NCBI GenBank assembly: GCA_964291375.2
Contig: OZ219809.1
Coordinates: forward strand, 1,922,001-1,986,000
Reading direction: 5' to 3'
Origin: 3107 sp001483205
Lineage (GTDB): Bacteria > Pseudomonadota > Alphaproteobacteria > Rhodobacterales > Rhodobacteraceae
Length of the DNA: 64,000 bases
Position 1 is the first letter of the stretch; each line of letters opens with the position of its first letter. Position numbers and translations under genes: made by a program. The notes under the pieces are model-generated. The model was given only the letters and a program-made list of their open reading frames with translations, was not told the DNA's origin and did no database searches. Below, piece after piece: positions 17,320 through 26,143 of this stretch.

Positions 17320-18193
17320 CTGAGGCTCCGTATACCTGCCGAATATACTCAAAGTGCATCCCGAAGCAAGTCTCGAGCCAGTCGCGCCGCTTTTTATAGT
17401 GCCCGTCGGGATCGCCTTCCGGCACCTCAACATCCCGCGATTCTTTTAAGAGATCATCAAGAAAGTTGATCGACTCAGAACCGTCTTCATCGGCTGACGT
17501 AACAGTCAATTTGCGCACATCCTCTGTCCTGCCCGCCCCTTGGTAAAAATATCTGATAATCGGATCAAGCGCCTTCTTGGCCAGCGCTCCCTTGCGCCGT
17601 CCCATTTTTACCTCAACCCGGATAACCGGGCCGTCGGTGATTTCCCCAAGCCTGCGAAAAGAATCGACCACCGGCCCGGGGTCTCCTTCGACAGACTCCA
17701 AATTCTGAGGCGAGGCGATCTCCAATTCAAACTTCCTTGGCAGGCCACGATCATACTTCTCCCAAGCATCCTCGCGGACAATCGGTTCAGGTCGATAATC
17801 ATAGGACTGATCAAATTCACGCAGGTAGGCCAGAAGCCGGTTTACGGATACGGCGCGGTTGTCAAACTGGATTGCGAGCACCTGGAGCGGTGCGTTGTAT
17901 CGAAATGCGATGCAGTGTCCAATACCTCCACCGGCGGACACCGACAGTTTTTGCAGGCCAGCGTCATTGGCCTCCGGCGGTATGTCAGTGGTTTGTTTTC
18001 GGACAATCTCGCCATCATAAAACGTGTTGTCCGGGCTGAATCGTTCCAACCGCAATGTGTGGCCAAACACCTGCTTTTCTCGCTCACTGGCCGTCCTCCC
18101 CGCATTAAAGGCGGCTTGTAAGGCGTTTTCTACAGCGGGGGCGCTCTGGTGAATCTTTTCCAGCCTGAAAAACCGAGCCGTAACCTTTGCCAT
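17306..18193 (-). CDS. Uncharacterised soluble protein of a two-gene accessory module (DUF6731-like)
   Basis: A 295-residue protein starting MAKVTARFFRLEK with a strong GGGGGG ribosome site 4 bases upstream; an earlier in-frame ATG (18214) is less likely. It is an alpha/beta protein without membrane segments. Recognisable stretches are FYDGEIVRKQTTDIPP, GGIGHCIAFRYNAPLQVLAIQFDNRAVSVNRLLAYL, KFELEIASPQNLE and VIRVEVKMGRRKGALAKKALD. The pattern recalls DUF6731-family proteins, which occur in phage and accessory regions with no assigned function; that assignment is from memory and moderate. It overlaps the downstream membrane gene. The IS5-family element lies just upstream. Confidence 0.6.
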   Translation of the reverse strand: MAKVTARFFRLEKIHQSAPAVENALQAAFNAGRTASEREKQVFGHTLRLERFSPDNTFYDGEIVRKQTTDIPPEANDAGLQKLSVSAGGGIGHCIAFRYNAPLQVLAIQFDNRAVSVNRLLAYLREFDQSYDYRPEPIVREDAWEKYDRGLPRKFELEIASPQNLESVEGDPGPVVDSFRRLGEITDGPVIRVEVKMGRRKGALAKKALDPIIRYFYQGAGRTEDVRKLTVTSADEDGSESINFLDDLLKESRDVEVPEGDPDGHYKKRRDWLETCFGMHFEYIRQVYGASDAAN

Positions 18194-18235
18194 TTCCCCC
18201 CCCTGTGCGCACAATGGTATAGGTTTCGATACTAG

Positions 18236-19069
18236 GGTGCAAACTCATAAATACCATATGACGATGGCGGCGATCTGTGCTGCGGCGAGGAATGTTTCCG
18301 GGCATCGGAAGGTGCGCAAAGACAGTTGCCGCCAGTCCTTGAGCCGATTGAACATGCGTTCGATGATGTTGCGGGACTTGTAAAGCGCGGCGTCGTATTT
18401 GAGCCGAACCTTGCGGTTTCTGCGCGGCGGGATGCAGGGGGTCGCGCCGATGCCGGCCAGCCATTGGCGCAGGTGATCGGCGTCGTATCCCCGGTCGGCG
18501 ATGACGGTGGCACCCTTACGGACATGACCTTCAAGGCATTGACGCGCTTGGGTAATCTCAGCCCGATTGCCCGCGGTGATGTGCAGACGGACAGGCTTGC
18601 CCGCCCCGTCACAGACCAGATGCAGCTTCGTGTTCAGCCCGCCTTTCGTCCGCCCGATTGCCCGTCCGTCGCCGGGGTTTTTTTGACCCCGCCTGCGGCA
18701 ATGCGATGGGTCTTGACGTGACTGGCGTCAATCATCAGCGTCGAAAGGCCGGCTCCCTCCGCCGCCAGGGCCTCGAAAAGCCGCTCAAACACGCCTGCTT
18801 CCGACCAGCGCCGGTAGCGGTTGTAAAGCGTCTTTGCCGGGCCGTATTCGGCGGGCACATCCGACCAGCGATAGCCGCGTTTGAGGCAGAAGATGATCCC
18901 GGAGATCACCCGCCGGTCATCCACGCGCGGCACACCGCGGGGCTTGTTCGGCAGTAACGGTTTGATCTTGCTGAATTGTTCTTCGGTGAGGCGGAAATTG
19001 CCGGACATGAAACCCTCCTGTGCTGCGGTTTCCGTCATTGAAGCATAAAACCAATTATAGGTCTACACC
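18236..19069 (-). mobile_element. IS5-family (IS427-like) insertion sequence with CTAG target duplication
   Basis: An 834-bp element. Its ends read GGTGCAAACTCATAA on the left and, on the opposite strand, GGTGTAGACCTATAA on the right, and CTAG flanks both sides (18232-18235 and 19070-19073) as an apparent 4-bp target duplication. It contains one transposase expressed from two frames. Both ends and both reading frames are intact, so recent activity is plausible. It separates the two-gene module from the first giant surface protein gene. Confidence 0.88.
18245..19008 (-). CDS. IS5-family transposase, made by -1 frameshift (OrfA/OrfB)
   Basis: OrfA (19008 to 18634) starts MSGNFRLTEEQFSKIKPLLP with AGGAGGG upstream and contains the first catalytic Asp region (STLMIDASHVKTHR). 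It runs out of frame after a run of seven A on the coding strand (plus-strand T7 at 18678-18684). A -1 slip there joins the OrfB frame, which reads GRAIGRTKGGLNTKLHLVCD, the second Asp region VIADRGYDADHLR, and the final Glu region YKSRNIIERMFNRLKDWR, ending ...AAIVIWYL at 18245. This is the standard IS427-group DDE layout. OrfB has no start codon of its own, so frameshifting is required for a full enzyme. Confidence 0.88.
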
Positions 19070-19258
19070 CTAGGCCTTCACCGCACCCGGCACTTGACAA
19101 CCGCCCGGCTTTTGCTCAACAAGAGTGGCGAGAGCGACAATCCCGCATCACGGTTGTGTCCTGATCGGGGGTGTATTTTGCTGGCCGGAAAATGCAGGGG
19201 TGTGAAATGCCATTGACAACACTGATCGATCCGGGTTTGGGTGCTATGGCTATAATCA

Positions 19259-19303
19259 GCCGGGAGCCGGGAGCCGGGAGCCGGGAGCCGGGAGCCGGGA
19301 GCC
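19259..19303. repeat. 7-bp tandem repeat (GCCGGGA, 6.4 copies) in the leader of giant gene 1
   Basis: Six full GCCGGGA units plus GCC lie 87 bases before the giant gene start. A TATAAT hexamer (19251-19256) sits immediately upstream in both copies of the leader, and TTGACA occurs at 19213-19218, too far for a simple promoter spacing. The 7-base unit is not a multiple of three. The rest of the 317-base gap (19073-19389) is homologous to the leader of giant gene 2 and shows no gene. Confidence 0.85.
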
Positions 19304-19389
19304 GCATCGTTTGTCCGCCGCGCCGCGCACATCCCGCAGCGACGCCCTCAACCATCCTCAACACCGAACGGCAACATAAGGCTGACCCC

Positions 19390-22300
19390 ATGTTTCGTGT
19401 AACCAGTGCCCGGCGGGAAGGTTCACCCCGCACCGCAGCCCCCTGTCCGACGCCCCGGACACCGGTTGCCCGGCTGTTCATCCGGCTGGCGCTTGCCCTG
19501 ATGCTGGCCCTCGGCCTCGGCACCCCCGCCACCGCCGTCACGCTGGTGTCGAATTTCTCGCTGCGTGCTGCCAACACCACAACCCCCGACAGTACCTTTG
19601 ACATAGCGCAGGGATTCACCGCCGGCAGCCACAGCGCCGGTTACACATTGACCCAAATCACCATGACCGGCGAATTAGGTTTCAGCAACACCGGCCTGAC
19701 CGACAATGTGGACGCGGACCTGTATACATCATCCTCTGGTCTGCCGGGCACGAAGATCGTCGACCTGACCCTCGACACCAGCGGCCTGAGCGCGGGCGAG
19801 AACAAAGATTTCGTCTTCACCGCGCCTTCCGATACGACCCTCACGACCGGCACGACCTATTTCATCGTCATCTCACAAGAAGGCCGCACCGGCAACGAGG
19901 GTAAAATCGACTTTGATCGTAATAGTGCGGACGACGAAGACGGCACCCCGGCGGCGGGCTGGCTGATCCTTAACAACGGCCATATCAAGTTCAGCTCGGC
20001 GGCCTGGGTGCCGGGGTCTGAAATTGGACCAGACGACATGGACGGCAACCCTACACCTCGTCATACGGACCAATCCTTCATAATCAAAGTTGAGGGCGAT
20101 TTGAAAACCGCCACCGACACCACCGCGCCGACATTCAGCAGTGCGGAAGTGACGGCCGACGCGCCGAAATCGCTGGTGATCACCTTTAATGAGGCGCTGG
20201 ACACGAGTTCGGTGCCCGCGGCGTCGGCGTTCACGGTGAAGGTTGACGGGACGGCTGTGGACGCCCCGACCGGGGTCAGTATCTCCGGTAGCAAGGTGAC
20301 GCTGACCCTTGCGACGGCGCTGGATGCCGGGCAAACGCCTCTGACGGTGGACTACGCCAAGCCCGGCTCGAACCCGTTGCAGGATGCCAGCGACAATGAG
20401 GTGGCGAATTTCACCGGTCAGGCGGTGACCAACGACACCTTCCCCTGTCCGGACACGGATAGCCACCCCGACGATGCCTATTGGACGGCGTGCCTGACGG
20501 TGGGGAACAGCGGCAGCAATTACGGATACCGGGCAGGTGCAGGCGGCTATGGCGCGCTCTCCAGCACCAGCTTCACCCTTCCCGGCAGTAGCAATCCGTA
20601 CACGATCACGCGCCTGGGGGGCGACAGCAGCAGCTTTTGGATATTCCCGGATTCTGCCGATAATCGCCCCGCCGCCACCTGGGTGTTGCAGATCGGCGAT
20701 GACACGTTCGACCTTGCCGATGCGACCCGTGACGGGAGCACAACCATCTATACCTGGTCGTCGGCGATTGTCACCTGGGCCGCCACCAATGTCGGCGATA
20801 AGGTGTCGGTCAGCCTGACGCAGGACAACCGTGCGCCGGTGGCCTCTGACGCGGCGGTCAATATGGATGAGGGCACAAGCGCCTATACGTTCAGCGGGGC
20901 GGATTTCGGCTATTCGGACGAGGACAATGACGATCTTGCCGGTGTTAAGATCACCAGCATTCCGGGGAGCGGGGAGGGGGATTTGAAGCAGGACGGGTCT
21001 GCGATCACCAGTAGCGACCTGCCGCGGGCTATCAGCGTGACCAACGGGGTTTTGGCGAACACGTTGACCTTCGAGCCGGACGGGACGGACGACAACGGCG
21101 AACCCTACGCGACATTCACCTATACCGTCTTTGACGGCGAGGAGGACAGCGCCAGCGCCGCCACGATGTCGGTCAATGTGCTGAACACGCCGGATGTGAC
21201 GGACGTGTCGGTGACCTCGACGCCGGACTCCGGGACGGCGGACACCTACGCCCGGGGCGAGGTGATTCAGGTCACGGTGACGTTTGATGAGGAGGTGACG
21301 GTGACGGGCAGTCCGCTTTTCCGGCTGCGGATAAGCGATGGCACCACTATCAATAACCGGGATGCGGCCTATGTGAGCGGTTCGGGGTCAAACGCGCTGG
21401 TGTTCGGATACACGGTTGTGGCGGCGGATGATGACGACAACGGCATCTGGATCCCTGCGAATGCGCTGATGCTGAACAGTGGCACGATTCAGGACGGCGA
21501 CAGCAATAATGCGGACATAACCCACGCGCAGCTTGGCCAACAGAACGACCATAAGGTGGATGGCTCGATTGACCCGCCTGACACCACCCCGCCGACGGTG
21601 GAAAGTGCGGAAGTGACGTCGGCGGAGCCGAAAGAGCTGGTGATCACCTTTAATGAGGCGCTGGACACGAGTTCGGAGCCCGCGCCAGGTGCGTTCACGG
21701 TGAAGGTTGACGGGACGGCTGAGGACGACCCGACCGATGTCAGTATCTCCGGTAGCACGGTGACGCTGACCCTTGCGACGGCGCTGGATAACAGCCAGTC
21801 GAATGTGACGGTGGACTACACCAACCCCGGCTCGTCGAACAATCCGTTGCAGGATGCCAGCGACAATGAGGTGGCGACGTTCACCGGCCAGAGCGTCACC
21901 AACAACGCCCCCGCCTGCCCGGACACGACGAACCACCCCGGCGATGCCCTCTGGACGGCCTGTCTGACATTGGGGCAGGCGAGTGGCCGCGTAGGATACG
22001 GGCAAGTTAATAGCTATGGCGCTCTTGATCCCAGCAGCTTCACCGAGGTGAACGATTTCGTTGTAACCCAACTCAGTCAAAACACCTCTATGTTCTATTT
22101 GGCCCTGGCAACTTCCGATCTGAACGTCGCCGAGTATTGGGTGTTGCAGGTCGGGGACACAACGCTCAACCTTGCCGACGCGACCCTGACGAACAGCTTG
22201 TTCAGTTGGACGCGCCCCGCTGCCCTCAACTGGGACAGCGCCACTACGGTCAACAACCCCAATGTCGGGAACAAGATTTCGGTCAGCCTGACGCAGGGCA

Positions 22301-25300
22301 ACCGCCCGCCGACGGCCTCTGACGTGACGGTCGATATGGATGAGGACGCGACCTATACGTTCTCGGTGTCGGATTTCGGCTATTCGGACCCGGATAGTGA
22401 CGATCTGGTGCATGTGACGATCGTGGACGAAGAGAACGCGGGATTTCTGCAACTCGATGGCAGCGGCGTGTCGGCAAATGATGAGATTGCTGTTGCCGAC
22501 ATCACTGCCGGCAAGCTGAAGTTTTCGGCGGGGGGGGATGACAGGACGGGCAGCCCCTTTGCGACATTCACTTTCAAGGTCAATGACGGCGACGATGACA
22601 GCACGGACACCTACACGATGGGGATCAATGTGCTGAACACGCCGGATGTGACGCAGGTGGCGGTGACCTCGACGCCGAACTCCGGGACGGCGAACACCTA
22701 TGGCCGGGGCGAGGTGATTCAGGTCACGGTGACATTCGATGAGGCGGTGACGGTGACGGGCAGTCCGTTTTTCCGGCTGCGGATAAGCGATAACACCAAC
22801 ACTATCAATGACCGGGATGCGACGCTTTTGAGCGGGTCGGGCACGACGGCGCTGGTGTTCGGATACACGGTTGTGGCGGCGGATGATGACGACAACGGCA
22901 TCTATATCGAGTCGAATGCGCTGATGCTGAACAGTGGCACGATTCAGGACGATGACGGCCATAATGCGGACATAACCCACGCGCAGCTTGGCACCCAGAG
23001 CAACCATCTGGTGGATGGCTCGCTGAACCCGCCTGACACCACCGCGCCGACATTCAGCAGCGCATTGGTGACAATGACGGCGCCGAAATCGCTGGTGATC
23101 ACCTTTAGTGAGGCGCTGGACACGACTTCGGTGCCCGCGGCAGGCGCGTTCACGGTGAAGGTTGACGGGACGGCTGAGGACGACCCGACCGGGGTCAGTA
23201 TCTCCGGCGCGGAGGTGACGCTGACCCTTGCGACGGCGCTGGATGCCAGCCAGACGAGTGTGACGGTCGATTATACCAAGCCCGGCTCTGACCCGCTGAA
23301 GGACGCCGCGAATAATGAGGTGGCGACGTTCACCAATCAGGCGGTGGACAACCAAGCCCCCGCCTGCCCGACGGGGCAGCCCGCCGGTGCCTTCTGGACG
23401 GCCTGTCTGACGGTGGGGAAGGTTGTTCTTGGGCCCAATGCATTTTATGGGTATGCAACCTTCGGCAATAACACCGGCGGCGACCTCTCCGACAAGAGCG
23501 TCACCTACCACGGACAGTCGTGGGAAGTCGCTGGATTGTCTCGCTTAAATGAGCTTTTTAAGCTCTCGTTTGAAAGCGCCTTCGCCACCAGTAACGACAG
23601 GCTCATGCTACAGGTCGGCGGGCAATCGTTTGACTTTGACGGGGATATGGTTGAGCCTGACTGGACTGTTCCCGCCGAACTCAGGTGGGATGATTCCAAT
23701 CTCGGCGACAAGATTTCGGTCAGCCTGCGGGGCAACCGCCTGCCGACGAGCGCGGACAAGACGGTCGAGACAGACGAGGACACGGCCTATACGTTCGCGG
23801 CGACGGACTTTGCCTTTGATGACGATGATACGGACGATACCGCGCTTGTGAGCGTGAAGATCGTGACCCTGCCCGACCAGAACCACGGAGCGCTTGCGCT
23901 CAGCAACACTGCGGTCACGGCAAATCAGGTGATTATGGCTGCCAACATCGGCAATCTGGTGTTCACCCCGGTGGCGGACTGGAATGGCTCTGCGAGTTTC
24001 ACTTTCACGGTCAATGACGGTGAGGGTGACAGCGCCGATACTTACACGATGACGGTCAATGTGGATTCGGTGCCGGAGGTGACGGACGTGGCGGTGACCT
24101 CGACGCCGAACTCCGGGACGGCGGACACCTATGGCCGGGGCGAGACCATCCGGGTCACGGTGACATTCGACGAGGATGTGACGGTGACCGGCAGCCCGGT
24201 GATCAATGTAGAGGTCGGCAGCAACTCGCGTCCGGCGGCCTATGTGAGCGGCTCTGCCACGACGGAACTGGTGTTTGAATACACGGTTGTGGCGGCGGAC
24301 AGCGACAGCGACGGCATTGAGATCGCGGCGAATGCGCTGAGTGGCGGCACGATTCAGAGCGTCGTCGCCCACAGCAATGACGCGGACCTGGACCACGCGG
24401 CACTCGCCGCCCAGAGCAGCCATCAGGTGGACGGCAGCCTGGTGAGCAACACGCCTGCGACGGGGGCACCGGAGATCACGGGGGATTTGATCGTCGGCCG
24501 GACACTGACGGCGGGTTCGGGGACGATTGCGGACGCGGACGGTTTGCCCTCAACGACGTTCCCGACCGGCTACAGCTTTCAGTGGGTGCGTCAGGAAGAT
24601 GCGAGCGGGACGGGTGCGACGGATATTGCGGGGGAGACCGCCCGGACCTACACGCTGGTTGCCGCCGATGAGGGCAAGTGGATCGCGGTGAAGGTCACGT
24701 TCGATGACGGGGATGGCACATCGGAGACACGCACCGGCGTTACGTCCGCTGCGGTGACAGTCCTTTCGTCGGCGCTGGTGTTCACGCCGGAAGCCGTGAC
24801 GGTGACCGAGGGCGGGCAGGCGACTTATACCGTGGCGCTTGACGCCGCACCGGTGGCGGAGGTGACGGTGAGTATCGTCAGCGATGATGAGGACGCGGCG
24901 ACGGTCTCGCCCGCCTCACTGACCTTCACGCCCACGGACTGGGGGGCGAAGACGGTGACGGTGACCGGCGTTGCCGATGATGCTGAGGATGACAGGGCGG
25001 TGACCATCACCCATTCCGGGGACGGGGTGGAGACGGGAACGGTCTCGGTGACGGTGACTGCGGAAAGCACTTTGGAAGCGCCGCGCAAGGAAGAGGCCAC
25101 GACCCTGTTGCGCCGCCATGCTGACCGCTTTGCTTCGGTCAGTTCGGGGGCGGCGCTCGGGCGGTTGCAGGGGCTGGCTCCACCGACCACCGTCAATGCG
25201 CAGATCAGTGCCCGCAACCACAAGCTGGATGCAAGCTGGAATGGCGAGGGGGCAAAAGGCAGTGGTTGGGCCGGGTGGAGCCGCCTGTTCTATGGCTGGG

Positions 25301-25992
25301 TCGAGGGGCCGGGGGATGGTGCGGTTTACGACCTCTATCTCGGCGTTGACTGGCGTGCCCCCGATGGCCGCTACGTCATCGGCGGGATGCTCGGACATGA
25401 GGGCGCGAACCTGCGGCTTGATGAGGGCGGCGGGCGGTTCCGGTCGCGGATCACGCAGGTCGGCCTTTACGGCGCGACCTATCTGAGCGAGACGCTGATC
25501 CTTGACGGGGCATTGGCCTATGGGTTCGGCAGGCCGGAGCTGTCGCAGGGCGGGGTGACGGCGAAATACGACACCCGCCGCCTGACCCTGCGGGCCGACC
25601 TGACCGGCGGCCTAAGCTGGCGCGACGGCGCAATGGTCATCGAGCCGCAACTCGGTGTCCTGCATGTGCGCGAGAACCTGGGCGCATTCACCGACAGCGC
25701 TGGCGTATCGGGCGCGGCGGAAACCCTGCGCCTGACCCGGCTCGGCATCGGCCCCCGGCTGACATGGGCGCTGCCACGGGGCACCTTCACCGGGCGGGCA
25801 CGGGTCAACTGGGACCGGCACAATCTGGACAATGAACAGGCCTCTGACATCTCCGTCTCACTCGACGCCCGGCTGCGCTATGACCTCGACGGCGGCCTCA
25901 GCGCCGAGTTTTTCGGGGCCGCTGACGGTATTGGCCTGTCCGGGGATCAACAAACCTACTCCGCAGGCGTCTCCCTCAACTTCAGGTTCTGA
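19390..25992 (+). CDS. Giant modular autotransporter-like surface protein 1
   Basis: A 2200-residue protein. Order: extended signal sequence (about 1-50, LFIRLALALMLALGLGTPATA); an anchor-type domain (to ~240); three rounds of a SwmB-like domain (TAPTFSS..KSLVITFNEALD), a variable beta domain (WTACLTLG...), a cadherin-like domain (VDMDEDATYTFS) and an Ig-like domain (VTSTPNSGTADTYGRGE); an Ig-like domain near 1690; a VTEGG...YTVAL domain near 1800; and a C-terminal ~300-residue beta-barrel ending in NFRF, whose last Phe fits the outer-membrane assembly signal. Asp-rich loops suggest Ca2+ binding. The start at 19390 is chosen because the paralogue at 36871 begins with the same sequence. Likely surface-exposed adhesin; substrate unknown. 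Confidence 0.85.
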   Translation: MFRVTSARREGSPRTAAPCPTPRTPVARLFIRLALALMLALGLGTPATAVTLVSNFSLRAANTTTPDSTFDIAQGFTAGSHSAGYTLTQITMTGELGFSNTGLTDNVDADLYTSSSGLPGTKIVDLTLDTSGLSAGENKDFVFTAPSDTTLTTGTTYFIVISQEGRTGNEGKIDFDRNSADDEDGTPAAGWLILNNGHIKFSSAAWVPGSEIGPDDMDGNPTPRHTDQSFIIKVEGDLKTATDTTAPTFSSAEVTADAPKSLVITFNEALDTSSVPAASAFTVKVDGTAVDAPTGVSISGSKVTLTLATALDAGQTPLTVDYAKPGSNPLQDASDNEVANFTGQAVTNDTFPCPDTDSHPDDAYWTACLTVGNSGSNYGYRAGAGGYGALSSTSFTLPGSSNPYTITRLGGDSSSFWIFPDSADNRPAATWVLQIGDDTFDLADATRDGSTTIYTWSSAIVTWAATNVGDKVSVSLTQDNRAPVASDAAVNMDEGTSAYTFSGADFGYSDEDNDDLAGVKITSIPGSGEGDLKQDGSAITSSDLPRAISVTNGVLANTLTFEPDGTDDNGEPYATFTYTVFDGEEDSASAATMSVNVLNTPDVTDVSVTSTPDSGTADTYARGEVIQVTVTFDEEVTVTGSPLFRLRISDGTTINNRDAAYVSGSGSNALVFGYTVVAADDDDNGIWIPANALMLNSGTIQDGDSNNADITHAQLGQQNDHKVDGSIDPPDTTPPTVESAEVTSAEPKELVITFNEALDTSSEPAPGAFTVKVDGTAEDDPTDVSISGSTVTLTLATALDNSQSNVTVDYTNPGSSNNPLQDASDNEVATFTGQSVTNNAPACPDTTNHPGDALWTACLTLGQASGRVGYGQVNSYGALDPSSFTEVNDFVVTQLSQNTSMFYLALATSDLNVAEYWVLQVGDTTLNLADATLTNSLFSWTRPAALNWDSATTVNNPNVGNKISVSLTQGNRPPTASDVTVDMDEDATYTFSVSDFGYSDPDSDDLVHVTIVDEENAGFLQLDGSGVSANDEIAVADITAGKLKFSAGGDDRTGSPFATFTFKVNDGDDDSTDTYTMGINVLNTPDVTQVAVTSTPNSGTANTYGRGEVIQVTVTFDEAVTVTGSPFFRLRISDNTNTINDRDATLLSGSGTTALVFGYTVVAADDDDNGIYIESNALMLNSGTIQDDDGHNADITHAQLGTQSNHLVDGSLNPPDTTAPTFSSALVTMTAPKSLVITFSEALDTTSVPAAGAFTVKVDGTAEDDPTGVSISGAEVTLTLATALDASQTSVTVDYTKPGSDPLKDAANNEVATFTNQAVDNQAPACPTGQPAGAFWTACLTVGKVVLGPNAFYGYATFGNNTGGDLSDKSVTYHGQSWEVAGLSRLNELFKLSFESAFATSNDRLMLQVGGQSFDFDGDMVEPDWTVPAELRWDDSNLGDKISVSLRGNRLPTSADKTVETDEDTAYTFAATDFAFDDDDTDDTALVSVKIVTLPDQNHGALALSNTAVTANQVIMAANIGNLVFTPVADWNGSASFTFTVNDGEGDSADTYTMTVNVDSVPEVTDVAVTSTPNSGTADTYGRGETIRVTVTFDEDVTVTGSPVINVEVGSNSRPAAYVSGSATTELVFEYTVVAADSDSDGIEIAANALSGGTIQSVVAHSNDADLDHAALAAQSSHQVDGSLVSNTPATGAPEITGDLIVGRTLTAGSGTIADADGLPSTTFPTGYSFQWVRQEDASGTGATDIAGETARTYTLVAADEGKWIAVKVTFDDGDGTSETRTGVTSAAVTVLSSALVFTPEAVTVTEGGQATYTVALDAAPVAEVTVSIVSDDEDAATVSPASLTFTPTDWGAKTVTVTGVADDAEDDRAVTITHSGDGVETGTVSVTVTAESTLEAPRKEEATTLLRRHADRFASVSSGAALGRLQGLAPPTTVNAQISARNHKLDASWNGEGAKGSGWAGWSRLFYGWVEGPGDGAVYDLYLGVDWRAPDGRYVIGGMLGHEGANLRLDEGGGRFRSRITQVGLYGATYLSETLILDGALAYGFGRPELSQGGVTAKYDTRRLTLRADLTGGLSWRDGAMVIEPQLGVLHVRENLGAFTDSAGVSGAAETLRLTRLGIGPRLTWALPRGTFTGRARVNWDRHNLDNEQASDISVSLDARLRYDLDGGLSAEFFGAADGIGLSGDQQTYSAGVSLNFRF

Positions 25993-26079
25993 AGACCTCT
26001 GCATAATGGGGTGCCAGTTGCCAAACCATCCGCCCGGCACTTGCTGTCCGGCTGCGGTAACTGCTATGCGGAGAAGTTC
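25991..26079. repeat. Interspersed palindromic element abutting giant gene 1 stop (copy 5a)
   Basis: GAAGACCTCTGCATAATGG starts within the TGA stop of giant gene 1, and AACTGCTATGCGGAGAAGTT marks a decayed right end. The first ~55 bases are shared with the mirrored copy at 29.8 kb, after which the two flanks diverge; this is the edge of the large inverted repeat. Confidence 0.65.
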
Positions 26080-26143
26080 GCCGAACACAGGCGCTGGCGG
26101 GTGCGGAAATATCCTGCTAAACAGATTCAGGGATAACGGCCTG

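Noticed and set aside
19259..19303. Possible CRISPR-like or direct repeat array
   Set aside because: The unit is 7 bp, contiguous and without spacers; it is a microsatellite-type tandem repeat.
21388..23511. A 707-codon open frame on the minus strand, and similar long antisense frames at 31424-34513 and 35294-36553 (plus), opposite the giant genes
   Set aside because: They lie antisense to repetitive passenger modules of clear secreted proteins, are Arg/His-rich, repeat with the modules, and have no ribosome site or known domain. They are by-products of high GC and repeat structure.
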